The position numbers and the translations under genes were made by a program. A stretch of 55,018 bases of DNA. Source: Salinivirgaceae bacterium. GTDB lineage: Bacteria > Bacteroidota > Bacteroidia > Bacteroidales > SZUA-534. The DNA lies in the NCBI GenBank assembly GCA_017474765.1, contig JAFVGW010000009.1, forward strand, positions 1 through 55,018, given 5' to 3'. Below, in pieces: positions 42,327 through 52,700 of the stretch; within the stretch, counting starts at the first letter, position 1; each line of letters opens with the position of its first letter. The notes under the pieces were generated by a model. The model was not told the origin of the DNA, made no database searches, and saw nothing but the letters and a program-made list of their open reading frames with translations.

Positions 42327-44126
42327 ATGCAAAAAAAATGGATATTAAAGGAACAGGTCGAAGCGGAAAAGATTGATGAACTGGCGGAAGCAGCCAGTCT
42401 CAGTAAACCAGTGGCAGCCTTGCTTTTACAGCGGGGAATAACCGATGTCGAGTCGGTTCGGAAGTTTTTCAAACCAGAATTATCGCAACTCTACGATCCT
42501 TTCTTGATGAAAGATATGGATAAGGCGGTGGCGAGGCTTGAAAGTGCCATTGTTGAGCGCGACAACGTATTGATTTACGGCGACTACGATGTTGACGGCA
42601 CAACTGCAGTTGCCATGATGTACGTGTTCCTGAAGAGCAAATGCCGAAACGTATTTTATTATGTGCCAGACCGATATACCGAAGGATATGGCATATCGTA
42701 CAAAGGCATCGACTATGCGGCTGAGATGGGGTGCAAACTGATTATCGCGCTCGATTGCGGCATAAAAGCCTTGCCCAAAGTTGATTACGCTGCCGAGAAA
42801 GGCATTGAGTTTATAATATGCGACCATCACGAGCCTGGTGACCAGTTGCCAGCCGCTGTAGCTGTGCTCGACCCCAAGCGCTCTGATTGTCAGTATCCGT
42901 TTAAGGAGTTGTCCGGGTGCGGAGTGGGTTTTAAACTGATTCAGGCTTACGCAACTAAAAACAAGATCCCGTTCTATCAGATTAAACCGTTCCTCGATCT
43001 TGTAGTGGTGAGCATTGCGAGCGACATTGTGCCAATTACCGACGAAAACCGTATTTTGGCATTCTACGGATTGCGCCAACTCAACACCAATCCGCGTGTG
43101 GGCCTGCGTGCCATCATGAAGAAGTCGGGCATAACACCGCCGCCGCAGCGTGGCAAGGACGGACAGCAGTTTGAAATTCCGTTTGAGGAGACCAAACCCG
43201 CTGACGAGCCAGAGTTCCGCCCAGTGAAAATCGGTGACATAGTGTTCAAAATCGGACCACGCATCAATGCTGCGGGGCGAATGGATTTGGGACGCTATTC
43301 GGTTGATTTACTGGTGGAACGTAACGAGGCAAAGGCCGAAGAGATGGCTTGCAAGATTGAGACCGACAATACCGACCGCAAAACCCACGACCAGAATATA
43401 ACCAATGAGGCTTTGGCTGTGATTGACAACAGTGAAGATTTGAAAAACCGAAAATCGACAGTGCTATACAACCCTGAGTGGCACAAAGGTGTTATTGGAA
43501 TTGTGGCTTCGCGTCTCATCGATTTTTATTATCGACCAACGGTAATCTGCACAAAATCAAATGGTTTGATAACAGGCTCGGCGCGTTCAATCCCCGATTT
43601 CAACCTTTACGAAGCCATCGAAAAATGCCAGAATCTGCTCGAAAGTTTCGGTGGCCACACTTACGCTGCTGGACTGACTCTGAAAGAGGAGAATCTGGAT
43701 AAGTTCATGGAAATGTTTGAAGATGTTGTGGATAACATGATGACCAGCGACATGATGGTGCCGCGGATTGATGTTGACGAGGTGCTGACTTTGTCGGACA
43801 TCACACCCAAATTCTTCAAGTGGCTTGAGATGTTCGAGCCATTTGGGCCAGGCAACATGGCGCCAGTATTTGCTTGTCGCAACGTGCGCGATAACGGTCA
43901 GTCATCGCTTGTGGGGCAGGCGCGAGAACATTTGAAGTTGGCTATTGTTGATGAAACGGTGAACCGCCCGCTGTCGGGTATCGCATTCAAACAGTCGGAG
44001 CATTTTGACGCCATTCATCGTGGCGAAATATTCGATATTTGTTTCTCGTTGGAAATGAATACGTTCCGAGGAAAAGACACGTTGCAATTGAAGGTTCAGG
44101 ACATTAAAATGGCAGGTGAGCGTTGA
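42327..44126 (+). CDS. recJ: Single-stranded-DNA-specific exonuclease RecJ
   Basis: 599 residues. The DHH phosphoesterase core shows YGDYDVDGTTA (motif I), ALDCGIKA (motif II), ICDHHEPG (motif III, DHH) and GPRINAAGRMD, then the DHHA1 domain with GVIGIVASRLI and SFGGHTYAAGLTL, and a C-terminal OB-like domain. It degrades single-stranded DNA 5' to 3' in recombination and mismatch repair. Length is close to the family norm. The start at 42327 gives MQKKWILKE, the usual RecJ start. An 85-base spacer separates it from the upstream permease. Confidence 0.96.
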   Translation: MQKKWILKEQVEAEKIDELAEAASLSKPVAALLLQRGITDVESVRKFFKPELSQLYDPFLMKDMDKAVARLESAIVERDNVLIYGDYDVDGTTAVAMMYVFLKSKCRNVFYYVPDRYTEGYGISYKGIDYAAEMGCKLIIALDCGIKALPKVDYAAEKGIEFIICDHHEPGDQLPAAVAVLDPKRSDCQYPFKELSGCGVGFKLIQAYATKNKIPFYQIKPFLDLVVVSIASDIVPITDENRILAFYGLRQLNTNPRVGLRAIMKKSGITPPPQRGKDGQQFEIPFEETKPADEPEFRPVKIGDIVFKIGPRINAAGRMDLGRYSVDLLVERNEAKAEEMACKIETDNTDRKTHDQNITNEALAVIDNSEDLKNRKSTVLYNPEWHKGVIGIVASRLIDFYYRPTVICTKSNGLITGSARSIPDFNLYEAIEKCQNLLESFGGHTYAAGLTLKEENLDKFMEMFEDVVDNMMTSDMMVPRIDVDEVLTLSDITPKFFKWLEMFEPFGPGNMAPVFACRNVRDNGQSSLVGQAREHLKLAIVDETVNRPLSGIAFKQSEHFDAIHRGEIFDICFSLEMNTFRGKDTLQLKVQDIKMAGER

Positions 44127-44180
44127 TTTGAGGGTTATAAGTCGTATATACTTAACAACTTATAACTTAAGACTTAAAAC
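44127..44180. repeat. AT-rich TTATAAG/CTTAAGAC repeats between recJ and tilS
   Basis: Short degenerate units (GTTATAAGT, ACTTATAAC, TTAAGACTTAAAAC) form a small cluster similar to that at 54719-54777. The right part encodes the last residues (VLSLKL) of TilS, so the repeat has replaced or extended the natural C terminus. Confidence 0.6.
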
Positions 44181-45479
44181 AAGTACACGCTGCGTTTCGT
44201 TGCTGATTTTGAAGCGGTTGTCGGGGCGGTAGCCGATAATCCACGCAATCTTCTCACCCGATGTGAGCACCATAACGCGCTCTTTTTCAAAAACATTCAC
44301 CTTGTTGTTGACGAAAAAGTCGCTCAGTTTTTGCGCTTTTGACATTCCTATGGGGTAGAAAAAGTCGCCGTGCTGCCAGCGCCTGATTGTCAGTGGAAAA
44401 GCGAGTTTGTCAAGGTCAAGACTGGCAACGCAACGCCGTTTGTCGAGCACAAAATCGGCGGCGGAAATCACCTTCATTTTTATTCCAAGACTGTCGATAT
44501 TCCGGGGTGATTCAATTACAATTGGTTCAAATTCAGTCTGTTCGGATGGCTCGATAATAATCTGCGAGCGGTCGACCAGCAGGCGGTGACTGCCAGAACT
44601 GAATGTGCAGCCCGATTTCTGCCCGATATTTTTCATCGCGTCCTCCACTTGCGCTCCGTTGAACCCGAAAGGTTTCAGACATTCATAAAGAACAGGTTCG
44701 GCAAATGGCTGTTGCATAAGCTTTTCCGCATCAATTATGCAATCGTTGCCAGTGTTTTTCAGCACTTCGGCTTTCGCCTTGTCGATATACCAGTTGTAGA
44801 TGTCGGCTGCTTGGCGGATATGCTTGAAATTCTTCAGCATACGCTCTTCAAACGACGGATTCAACTCTTTCAGAACCGGCACAACGCGGTGGCGGACAAT
44901 GTTGCGCTGATAGTCGTCGGTGAGGTTGGTGCAGTCGGTGCGGAACGCAAGGTTGTTGAGCCGCGCGTATTCCTCAATCTGGTTGCGAGTTGCGAAAAGC
45001 AGCGGCCGCGCAATGTTTCCGTTGACAGCAGAAATTCCCACCAGTCCGTTGATTCCCGTGCCGCGCGCGAGGTTGAGCAGCAGCGTTTCGATGTTGTCGT
45101 TCAGATGATGGGCCGTCAGAATGCGGTCGAAATGATGCTCGGCGGCCAGTTGGGCGAACCAGTTGTAGCGCAGTTCGCGCGCGGCCATCTCCACCGACAG
45201 CCGTTGTTTATCGGCGTAAACCAAAGTGTTAAAGCGGATGCTGAAGAACGGCATTTGGTATTTCGCGGCCAGTTGGCGCACAAACTCCTCGTCGCCATCG
45301 GCATCGGCACCGCGCAACTGAAAATTGCAGTGCGCCACCGCCACCTTCAGCCGACATTGTGCCAGCAGATGAAGCATCACAACCGAATCGGCGCCACCGC
45401 TCACGGCCGCTAAAAGACTGTGGCTGTGGTTGAAAAGCTGGTTCTGGTTCACAAACTGCCTGAATTGACGAAGCATCAT
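44160..45479 (-). CDS. tilS: tRNA(Ile)-lysidine synthase
   Basis: 439 residues from the tandem ATG at 45479/45476 (the reading from 45644 starts upstream of the -7 box at 45492-45499). The PP-loop LLAAVSGGADSVVMLHLL lies at about 18-35, followed by AHCNFQLRGADADGDEEFV, TAHHLNDNIETLLLNLARGTG and the C-terminal TilS domain with RRWQHGDFFYPIGM. It attaches lysine to C34 of tRNA-Ile(CAU), changing decoding from AUG to AUA, and is essential. It is convergent with recJ. Confidence 0.95.
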   Translation of the reverse strand: MMLRQFRQFVNQNQLFNHSHSLLAAVSGGADSVVMLHLLAQCRLKVAVAHCNFQLRGADADGDEEFVRQLAAKYQMPFFSIRFNTLVYADKQRLSVEMAARELRYNWFAQLAAEHHFDRILTAHHLNDNIETLLLNLARGTGINGLVGISAVNGNIARPLLFATRNQIEEYARLNNLAFRTDCTNLTDDYQRNIVRHRVVPVLKELNPSFEERMLKNFKHIRQAADIYNWYIDKAKAEVLKNTGNDCIIDAEKLMQQPFAEPVLYECLKPFGFNGAQVEDAMKNIGQKSGCTFSSGSHRLLVDRSQIIIEPSEQTEFEPIVIESPRNIDSLGIKMKVISAADFVLDKRRCVASLDLDKLAFPLTIRRWQHGDFFYPIGMSKAQKLSDFFVNNKVNVFEKERVMVLTSGEKIAWIIGYRPDNRFKISNETQRVLVLSLKL

Positions 45480-45491
45480 CGTTTTTTTTGC

Positions 45492-45499
45492 CAAAAATA
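45492..45499 (-). promoter_or_regulatory. -7 promoter box of tilS
   Basis: Minus-strand TATTTTTG. The predicted start near 45485 leaves 6-9 bases before the ATG pair at 45479/45476. Confidence 0.5.
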
Positions 45500-45569
45500 G
45501 CAAATGCCGACGGATTTCGTCCGATTCAAGAAAAGTTATCGGACGCGGCGGTTCAATCGATAAAAATGA

Positions 45570-45577
45570 TAGGTTTG
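45570..45577 (+). promoter_or_regulatory. -7 promoter box of the GT4 glycosyltransferase gene
   Basis: TAGGTTTG. The predicted start near 45584 gives a 12-base leader to the ATG at 45596 and excludes the in-frame ATG at 45566. It lies in the 116-base divergent region shared with tilS. Confidence 0.5.
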
Positions 45578-45595
45578 CTTTGTGAAAATTCGAAG

Positions 45596-46747
45596 ATGAA
45601 GGTTTTGTTTTTATCGGCCTGGTATCCACATCGTTACGATGCAATGTGGGGATTGTTCGTACGCAAGCACGCTGAATCGGTTTCGCGTTTCGTTGATGTA
45701 TGCGTGCTTTATTTGTTTGCCGATGAGAATGTTAAACAATTCGACATAGTAGAACAGACAACCAACAGTGTACAAGAAGTTTACGTCTATTATCCGTTTA
45801 CAAACAAACCCGTTTTGCGGCCGCTGACAAAGGCGGTTGGCTATGTCAGGGCTTTTTGGCGCGGATTTGCGGTTGTGCGGCAGAATTTTGGATTACCCGA
45901 TGTGGTGCAGGCCAATGTGCTGACACGCAGCGGTGTTTTGGCGCACAGGCTCAAGCGTAAATTCGGCATACCTTATATAATAGTAGAGCATTGGACAAGA
46001 TATTTGCCGCAAAACTTTAATTATAAGGGAATTGTGCGGAAATTTTTAACTCGTGTTTGCGTTAAAAATGCATCGTGCGTTTTGGCTGTCAGCAATATGC
46101 TGCGCGATGCAATGCAAAAGTGCGGATTAAAAAACGGCAACTTTCAAATCATTGACAATGTGGTAGATGATTTCTTTTATAAAGCGCAGAAATCCAACGC
46201 GGAACATGGATTCAGATTTCTTCATATTTCGTGTTTCGAAGAGCCACATAAAAATGTCAAGGGAATATTGAATGCCACAAAACAATTATTGCAACAACGC
46301 GCTGATTTTAAGTTGGTTCTTATCGGCACAGGGCAGGATTGGCAAGATGTTGTTCAATATGCCAAAGAATTGGAACTACCCGACAACGTTGTGCGCTTTG
46401 TTGGTGAAAAAACGCCAGCCGAAGTGTGTCGTTATTTTGCTGAAAGTGACGCACTTGTAATGTTTTCGCGGTACGAGACGGCGGGCATAACTTTCTGCGA
46501 GAGTTGGGCAACAGGCACGCCTGTCATCAGCACGTCGGTTGGCATCATACCCGATTGTTTGTTAGACACAAATGGTGTTTTGGTGGCAATGGAAGACGAG
46601 TCCGACCTTTGCGCAAAAATGTCGTGGATGATTGATAATCACAAGCATTTCAATTCCGACGAAATCCGCCAGACAGCGCAAAGGTTCACTTACGAAAATG
46701 TTGGAAAACGGCTGTACGACATTTATAGTCAGGCAAATGAATGTTAA
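45596..46747 (+). CDS. Glycosyltransferase family 4 protein
   Basis: 383 residues from MKVLFLSAWYPHRYDAMWG. The GT-B fold has an N-terminal acceptor domain (WYPHRYDAMWGLFVRKHAES) and a C-terminal GT4 domain: FLHISCFEEPHKNVKGIL, LVLIGTGQDWQDV, VRFVGEKTPAEV and FSRYETAGITFCESWATGTPVI, where the E-x7-E motif binds the nucleotide sugar. It transfers a sugar from a nucleotide donor during surface-glycan assembly. Donor and acceptor cannot be told. It ends 10 bases from the convergent LTA-synthase-like gene. Confidence 0.9.
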   Translation: MKVLFLSAWYPHRYDAMWGLFVRKHAESVSRFVDVCVLYLFADENVKQFDIVEQTTNSVQEVYVYYPFTNKPVLRPLTKAVGYVRAFWRGFAVVRQNFGLPDVVQANVLTRSGVLAHRLKRKFGIPYIIVEHWTRYLPQNFNYKGIVRKFLTRVCVKNASCVLAVSNMLRDAMQKCGLKNGNFQIIDNVVDDFFYKAQKSNAEHGFRFLHISCFEEPHKNVKGILNATKQLLQQRADFKLVLIGTGQDWQDVVQYAKELELPDNVVRFVGEKTPAEVCRYFAESDALVMFSRYETAGITFCESWATGTPVISTSVGIIPDCLLDTNGVLVAMEDESDLCAKMSWMIDNHKHFNSDEIRQTAQRFTYENVGKRLYDIYSQANEC

Positions 46748-46757
46748 TGGCAATTGA

Positions 46758-48461
46758 TTATAATCCCAAATCCTGCTTCTTATTTTTGAAATAATTGCTT
46801 CTTATTAGTTTATCAGAAACACTATAAATATCAGCCTTATTAGAATCAGTGCTGTCAAGCAAATCTCGTCCAACACCTTTCCAAAAATAATTCCGACACC
46901 CCAAAAAATGAAGAATTGTTGGATATATATCAGCCTGATTGATAATGGAATCACATTGATTTTGTTGAATTTGAGCGTCGTAGAAAATCAATGGCACGTA
47001 TCCATTCATCTCAATATCTAAATTTTTTGAGTATTCAGTTCTATCTTCATCAGTGAAAATTGTGTGGTCACCAGTAATTACCAATGTCGTGTTATTAAAA
47101 ACACTATCGTTGACAATTTTGTCGATGAGTATTCCCAAGCATTCATCGGTATAATTAACCGATTGCACATATCGTTTTAAATCTTTGGGAATGTTATTGT
47201 TAACGCATAAACTGGAGCTGTCGCAATAACTAGTAAACGGCGCGTGTGAAGCCATAGTTGTAACTAGGACTACAAATGGCTGTTTCATACTATCTAGCTC
47301 TTCAGAAACCAGTTGTGCCATTTTTCTGTCTGATATGATTTCCGCATACAGCTCATCGAAATGGTATGATTTCGTCATTCCACCCTGATTCCAAGCAGAT
47401 GAAGGTGTTGGTATGAATATCTTGCTTTGCTGCGGTTGTGCGGCTTCCACTATTGAAGGATATTCATTATTCGGGAATCGCATACATACAGCGCCATCTT
47501 TAGTCGGCAACAGCCCCGTGCATATAATCAATTGAGCGTCAGACGATTTCCCTTGCTTCACTTGCGGCATACAATGAGAAAAGTACAGTACATTTTTCCC
47601 TTTTATGAGTTTGTTTAGATTAGGGGTTATTTCCAAATTGTTGATTACCGCGTTAATGCACCAATGTTCGAGACTTTCGAACAATACTATGACCAGATTT
47701 TTTTTGCTTTTTGTCTCGACAGAATGGGCATTTAAAAAAGCTGCCAATTCCGTTTCGGAAACAACTGTCGGCTCACCGTCAGAGATTTTAAATGTGACAG
47801 TATTTCTTATTTCGTTAATTAAGTGTGCGATAGGCGAAAAACTCATACAATACCATTTCCGTCCCATACTCACTTCTTCATAATACTTTGCAAAAGGGAA
47901 AACAACGCCATCCACATAGCGGAAATCACGGTAAGTTAATTTGAAACACCAAAGAGAAAGTATCAATCCAATCACAAAACCGATGATTCCCCTTCTAAAG
48001 GATAAATGTCTGAATATTATGACTATAACAGTCCAAATAACACTTGACAAAGGGTAAAGCCAGTCTGATGACTTAAAAAATGGAATGATAGAATCCCATA
48101 CCCCACTCATATTTGAAATGTTTTGCAGACACCAACTATTTAGCAAATCATCGTAAGTGCGTAAGTACAAATTGTTTCCGATAAGCCAGATGTCTAAAAT
48201 AAATACCGCAGCAATAGTCCACCAAATACGTTTGCTCAAACAGACAAAAGATGCAATTATGCCTGAAAAACATAGATTTACAAGTATTAGTCTGCTCAGA
48301 GTGTGAGTGTTTAGCCCTGTTGGAAATAATTGGTGGTTGAAAAAGACACACTTAAAAAATAGCAATAGCGCAAATGAAATGCCGAAAATAAAATTACGAT
48401 GTGAGAAATGCTTGAAAAATAGCTCTTTAGTGCGATTCAAAATAGTACTAACATCTACCAT
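46758..48461 (-). CDS. LTA-synthase-like sulfatase-fold membrane enzyme
   Basis: 567 residues. About five N-terminal membrane segments (to about residue 200) precede a periplasmic alkaline-phosphatase/sulfatase domain (about 255-555). Metal-site elements are VIVLFESLEHW (Glu), the nucleophile region GKSSDAQLIICTG (Ser where LtaS has Thr), ASHAPF and ITGDHTIF (Asp-His). It most resembles the LtaS/OpgB group, which transfer phosphoglycerol or phosphoethanolamine from phospholipid to a glycan; in a Gram-negative cell the acceptor would be LPS, capsule or a periplasmic glucan. The gene looks AT-richer than its neighbours, hinting at acquisition. It starts 14 bases after the flippase stop, so co-transcription is likely. 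Confidence 0.82.
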   Translation of the reverse strand: MVDVSTILNRTKELFFKHFSHRNFIFGISFALLLFFKCVFFNHQLFPTGLNTHTLSRLILVNLCFSGIIASFVCLSKRIWWTIAAVFILDIWLIGNNLYLRTYDDLLNSWCLQNISNMSGVWDSIIPFFKSSDWLYPLSSVIWTVIVIIFRHLSFRRGIIGFVIGLILSLWCFKLTYRDFRYVDGVVFPFAKYYEEVSMGRKWYCMSFSPIAHLINEIRNTVTFKISDGEPTVVSETELAAFLNAHSVETKSKKNLVIVLFESLEHWCINAVINNLEITPNLNKLIKGKNVLYFSHCMPQVKQGKSSDAQLIICTGLLPTKDGAVCMRFPNNEYPSIVEAAQPQQSKIFIPTPSSAWNQGGMTKSYHFDELYAEIISDRKMAQLVSEELDSMKQPFVVLVTTMASHAPFTSYCDSSSLCVNNNIPKDLKRYVQSVNYTDECLGILIDKIVNDSVFNNTTLVITGDHTIFTDEDRTEYSKNLDIEMNGYVPLIFYDAQIQQNQCDSIINQADIYPTILHFLGCRNYFWKGVGRDLLDSTDSNKADIYSVSDKLIRSNYFKNKKQDLGL

Positions 48462-48475
48462 AACGAAAAATAATA

Positions 48476-49741
48476 TCAGTCATTAGGTGTTGCTTTCACC
48501 CCATTTTCATACTTGCCAATCAGGCCAAAATACCAAACCAACTGCGCAAAAATTGCAACAAAACCGCCTGTGCTGTAACCAATTACGGCAATCAGGAAAT
48601 TGCCACGCCAAATGCCAACCGCGAGCCCAGCGATTCGCAGTACGAAGGTCAGCAACTCAAACAGAAAACCAATTTTCTGCTTCTTGAAAATGTCTGACAG
48701 ATAGCAAATTGGCCCGACCAAAGTTGTCATAAAAATCCACGGAAGCATTGCCCGAATGTAAGTGCCAGTTGTCTGCCAACCATCGCCTAAAAGCCACGCA
48801 GTTAGTTGTGGCAGAACGAAATACAAAATTGCGAACGCGGGTGCGACAATCAGCGTGGTTCTCACTGTCAGTTTTCGGAAGAATCCGCGAATGCTCTCGC
48901 CGCGCTGCACACGCTGCGTAGTATCTTGAAAAAACACCTGAAATACCGACCTAATAATCAGATTGATAGGCGTAAACGCCAATGTCAGAGCCATTCCGTA
49001 AAAACCGATTTCAGTCAGGCTGAAAAATGGTGTGAGAAGCAGTATCGGCAGGTTGCTGCTGACATAATTTACAATTGACCGCGGCAGCGAGTATTTCGGA
49101 AAATTGGCATACTCGCGGGCCATCAGGCGGCACTCGGCGCGGTCGAAAGTGAGCAGCGGACGAATGGCGGTGCGGAAAGTGGCGGCAACGTTGGTGGCAA
49201 GTGCGATTACGGGCGCCAAAACCGAACCCACAATCAGACCGTTGCGCAGGAAACTTGCAAGCCCCCATTTCAACCCCGCGCCTGTGGTGCATTGTGTTAT
49301 CTGATAAGCACTTACCGAAGTGAACCGCCCGTTGCGCGTGTGCCAGTAGTTGAGTAGCGTCCAGAGTGAAATGGCAAAAATGTAAATTGGTAGCATCCAA
49401 TAATTTGCGGTCAGTTCGGGTGCGTTAAGCAAGGCAGAAATTTGACTTGCAAACGGAATCGACAGCACGAATATCAGGCTGACAATCAGCGTTATGACAA
49501 ACCCAACGTGAAAGCACGCCACACCGCTTTTCTCGCTTTTCGGCAGCATAATCGAGTTTTGGTATTCGGCAGTGGCGAACAGAGTGGCAATGCCGCCGAT
49601 AGTCAGAAAAATGTTGAGAGTGCCAAAATCGTCGGGCGTGTAAAGGCGCGTCAGAATAGGATAGACCAAAAGCCCGATAGCCTGCGCTATAATATTGGCT
49701 GTAAGTAGTTTTGAAGTATTTTTGACTATGCTTGAGTTCAT
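48476..49741 (-). CDS. Polysaccharide flippase (Wzx/MATE-like)
   Basis: 421 residues and about twelve membrane helices, of the oligosaccharide-flippase family. The N terminus SKLLTANIIAQAIGLLVYPIL, followed by RLYTPDDFGTLNIFLTI, is characteristic, with further motifs FLRNGLIVGSVLAP and NLPILLLTPFFSLTEIGFYGMALTL. It moves lipid-linked oligosaccharide across the inner membrane. It overlaps the lamin-tail protein gene by 4 bases (ATGA) and precedes the LTA-synthase-like gene, so the three form one minus-strand operon. Confidence 0.92.
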   Translation of the reverse strand: MNSSIVKNTSKLLTANIIAQAIGLLVYPILTRLYTPDDFGTLNIFLTIGGIATLFATAEYQNSIMLPKSEKSGVACFHVGFVITLIVSLIFVLSIPFASQISALLNAPELTANYWMLPIYIFAISLWTLLNYWHTRNGRFTSVSAYQITQCTTGAGLKWGLASFLRNGLIVGSVLAPVIALATNVAATFRTAIRPLLTFDRAECRLMAREYANFPKYSLPRSIVNYVSSNLPILLLTPFFSLTEIGFYGMALTLAFTPINLIIRSVFQVFFQDTTQRVQRGESIRGFFRKLTVRTTLIVAPAFAILYFVLPQLTAWLLGDGWQTTGTYIRAMLPWIFMTTLVGPICYLSDIFKKQKIGFLFELLTFVLRIAGLAVGIWRGNFLIAVIGYSTGGFVAIFAQLVWYFGLIGKYENGVKATPND

Positions 49742-52700
49742 CGGATTCGCCTTTTTGGTTTGCGTAAGCTAATCACATTTTTGTAGCCACAACGCAAACT
49801 TTTTTCTCTTTCTTCACCTTCGTCAAGGTCGAACAACTCGCAGTAAATCACGTAGATACCCGTTGGAACGCGGCGATTGTTGTCGTCAAGGCCGTCCCAC
49901 GCCCAGAAACCGCTTGTGCCAAGCAGTTGGTTGTTGACTAATGTGCGCATTTTCAAACCTTTAGCGTTGAAAATGGTAACGTTGGCCACGTATCCCGCTT
50001 CATCAATGTTGTAGCCGATTTCGAGTTGGTCTTCGAAGCCGTCGTTGTCGGGCGAGAAGACTTCGCTGTTAAGGCTTATGAGCGATTCGCTGTCGGTGGA
50101 AATGGAACGCGCGGCCGAGTTTGGCAAGCCAGGCGTGGCCCAGCCGACCTGTTCCGAAGCCGAATGCCAGTTGCCAGGATTGTTGGCAGGTTGCTCATTG
50201 TCAATGCGTTCCAGACTGACGCCATTCAAATCTTTCAGCAGTCCGAAGTGCATTTTGCTCGAGTAGTTCACTTCGTCGAAAATGTTGCCAGCGGTGTCGG
50301 CAAGCACAATGTTGCCTTCGCCGTCGGGCATCGACGGCAAAGCCACTTGGTACAACTCGCCGTGGCGGTAGGTTGCGGCAATGTTGGCAATGTCGGTCGA
50401 AATGGCTATGTAGCTGTTTGGTAGCAAAATAGAACCAAAACCATCGATTGTTTTCGGGGTTTTCAGATTGCCGTCTGTGCGGGTAGCCAGCACCAAGCCC
50501 GCAATGTTTATGGCGTGGTCAGAGCGGTTGTAGAGTTCCACAAAATCGGCACCGTTGGGGTAAGGATTGAACAATATCTCGCTGATTATCAAATCACCAG
50601 TTTCCGCTTTCCGCGGCAAGGCAAACCGAGCGGTATTTGCGGCCATTCGGTTTCCTGCAATGTCGGTCAATGTGGAATCAACGGTCAGCGTATACGTCTC
50701 ATTTTCAGACAGGAAATCATTAAGAATGGTAATGACCATAGTCAAGTCTTTGGCCGAAGTGTATGCGTAAGTGAAATGGTAGCCAACAGGCTCAATATTA
50801 AGCATTTCGTGATGACCGTCGATTGTAACTGGCTCACTGAAATAGAGTTGCAGAGTGTTTTCGTCAACAGGCACGGCACGCAAAAGTCGCGGTTTAATGT
50901 TATCGACAATCGTTTGATTTATAGAGTTTTGTGCGCAAGGTGTACCGCCTGCCGAGTTTTCGGTTTGAGCCCAGTTGGCCGCCGATTCGTCGGCATTGTC
51001 AACATCGATTCGCTCAAGCGAGTAGCCGCCCGCAGCCTTCAGGTCGTCGGCAAACCAACTCTGCTTGTAATTGGTTTGGCAAATGGGGTCGGCACCGTTC
51101 TTGCAAATGGTGATGCTGCCCGATTGCGGCAATGCGGGCATTTTGCTAACATTCAGTACGTTGCCATATTTTGCAAAATCCGATTCGTTGCCCGATTTGG
51201 TCAGGATGGCGTAACTTTTGGCGGGAATCAAGCCGTCGTCGATGTTGAAATATTTGTTGCCAATGATAATATTGTAGTCAACCAGATAAATGTCGAACGG
51301 ACTGCGGTTGTAGAGTTCAATCCATTCATTTTCAGGCAGTCCCGCCGACGGTTCGGGCGTGGCCATAATCTCGCTAATCACCAAATCGTAGAGTGCGGCA
51401 GGGTGATAAATAAATTGTATCGTAGTGTCTTTCATTATGTTACCGCATTCGTCGGCAAGATTGGCAATGCGGATTTTGTGCGGTGCATCGGTGCTGTATG
51501 GCGCGTCGAAAACAAGCGTTAACTTGTTGTTCTCGAATGTTGTAGAGTCAAGTTTGCACTTGTTGTCCAACAGGTAATTGGCGGCGTTTGTCAACGATTT
51601 CGTCGTGGGCGTTTCCGAAAACTCGAGTCGTAACTGATTGTCGGTCAACGGAACAAGATTATCGATTTTGATAGGCGTTTTGTCTAAATTTCTGGCATAC
51701 ACAGAGTTACGCTGCCCAGGCGTGCCGCCGCGCAGGTCGGTTGAGAAGGCCCAGTTGTTCCATCCGCTGCACGTGTTTAGCGGGTCAATGCGCTCGAGCG
51801 CCCAACCGCCGTTGGATTTTTCAGCATCAGAAATCACTTTGTCAGAGTAAGTTAGGCTGTCGATAGTATGGCCTTGTGGCGAGACGAGCCGCAGGGTGCG
51901 CCCCGAGTTTGTCAGACTTGTCGAAGTCAGTCCGCTCGCAGCCTTGCCGTAAACCGAGAATGTATCGACGGCTGTTGCTGTGGTGATAATCAAATAGTTG
52001 CCCGCCGCAATAGTCGAGTCGGGCAGTTTGCGGACGGTGCCGCTTATGTCGAGAGTCCAACCGCCAAGCGAAATGCTGCGACTGCTGCTGTTGTAGAGTT
52101 CCAAGTAGTCGTAGTTTGGCAGAATGCCGTCGGTCGAGTTGTACATTATCTCGTTGAATACCAAATCGAAAGGTTCGGCGGGCGGGATAAACTCGAAGTC
52201 AATCTGCTGCGGTTCCATTGTCAGGCCGTTGCGCCCGATTATGCCCGAAACGGCCAGAGTGTGCGTGCCAGCGGCAAGACTGCTTGTTTTGATTGTAACT
52301 TTCAGTGGTTCAGCGGGATTGAACTGCGCGCTTGAAACTGCCGCGCCGTCAATCGTATAGTTTGCCGCGTTGACCGCCGACAGCGAGTCGGGCGCACCCG
52401 AAAATTGGATTTCGACGGTCTTTTCATCAACGCAAACGGCTGATTGCAAGGCGATTGGCGATTTCTGCCGCACAATGGTCGTGTTGCCAACCCAAAGTTG
52501 ACCTGCGCGTGTTTTTGAATAGACAAAATGGTAGCCGTGATATTGTAAATCGCTGTAAGTGTTGTCGATAAAGTCGTCGCCAGCAATGGTGTCAGTCGAA
52601 GTTTCGGGACCGACAATGTAACTCAACGTCCAACTGCCTTTGGGTGTGCGAGTTACAACCATTTCAACCGCTTTTTCGGCCGTCCATTGGTAACGGGTTT

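Noticed and set aside
44586..45413. 275-residue plus-strand ORF
   Set aside because: Antisense to tilS, which carries intact PP-loop motifs.
50515..51522. 335-residue plus-strand ORF
   Set aside because: Antisense shadow of the lamin-tail gene, which has a signal peptide, clear domains and sorting module on the other strand.
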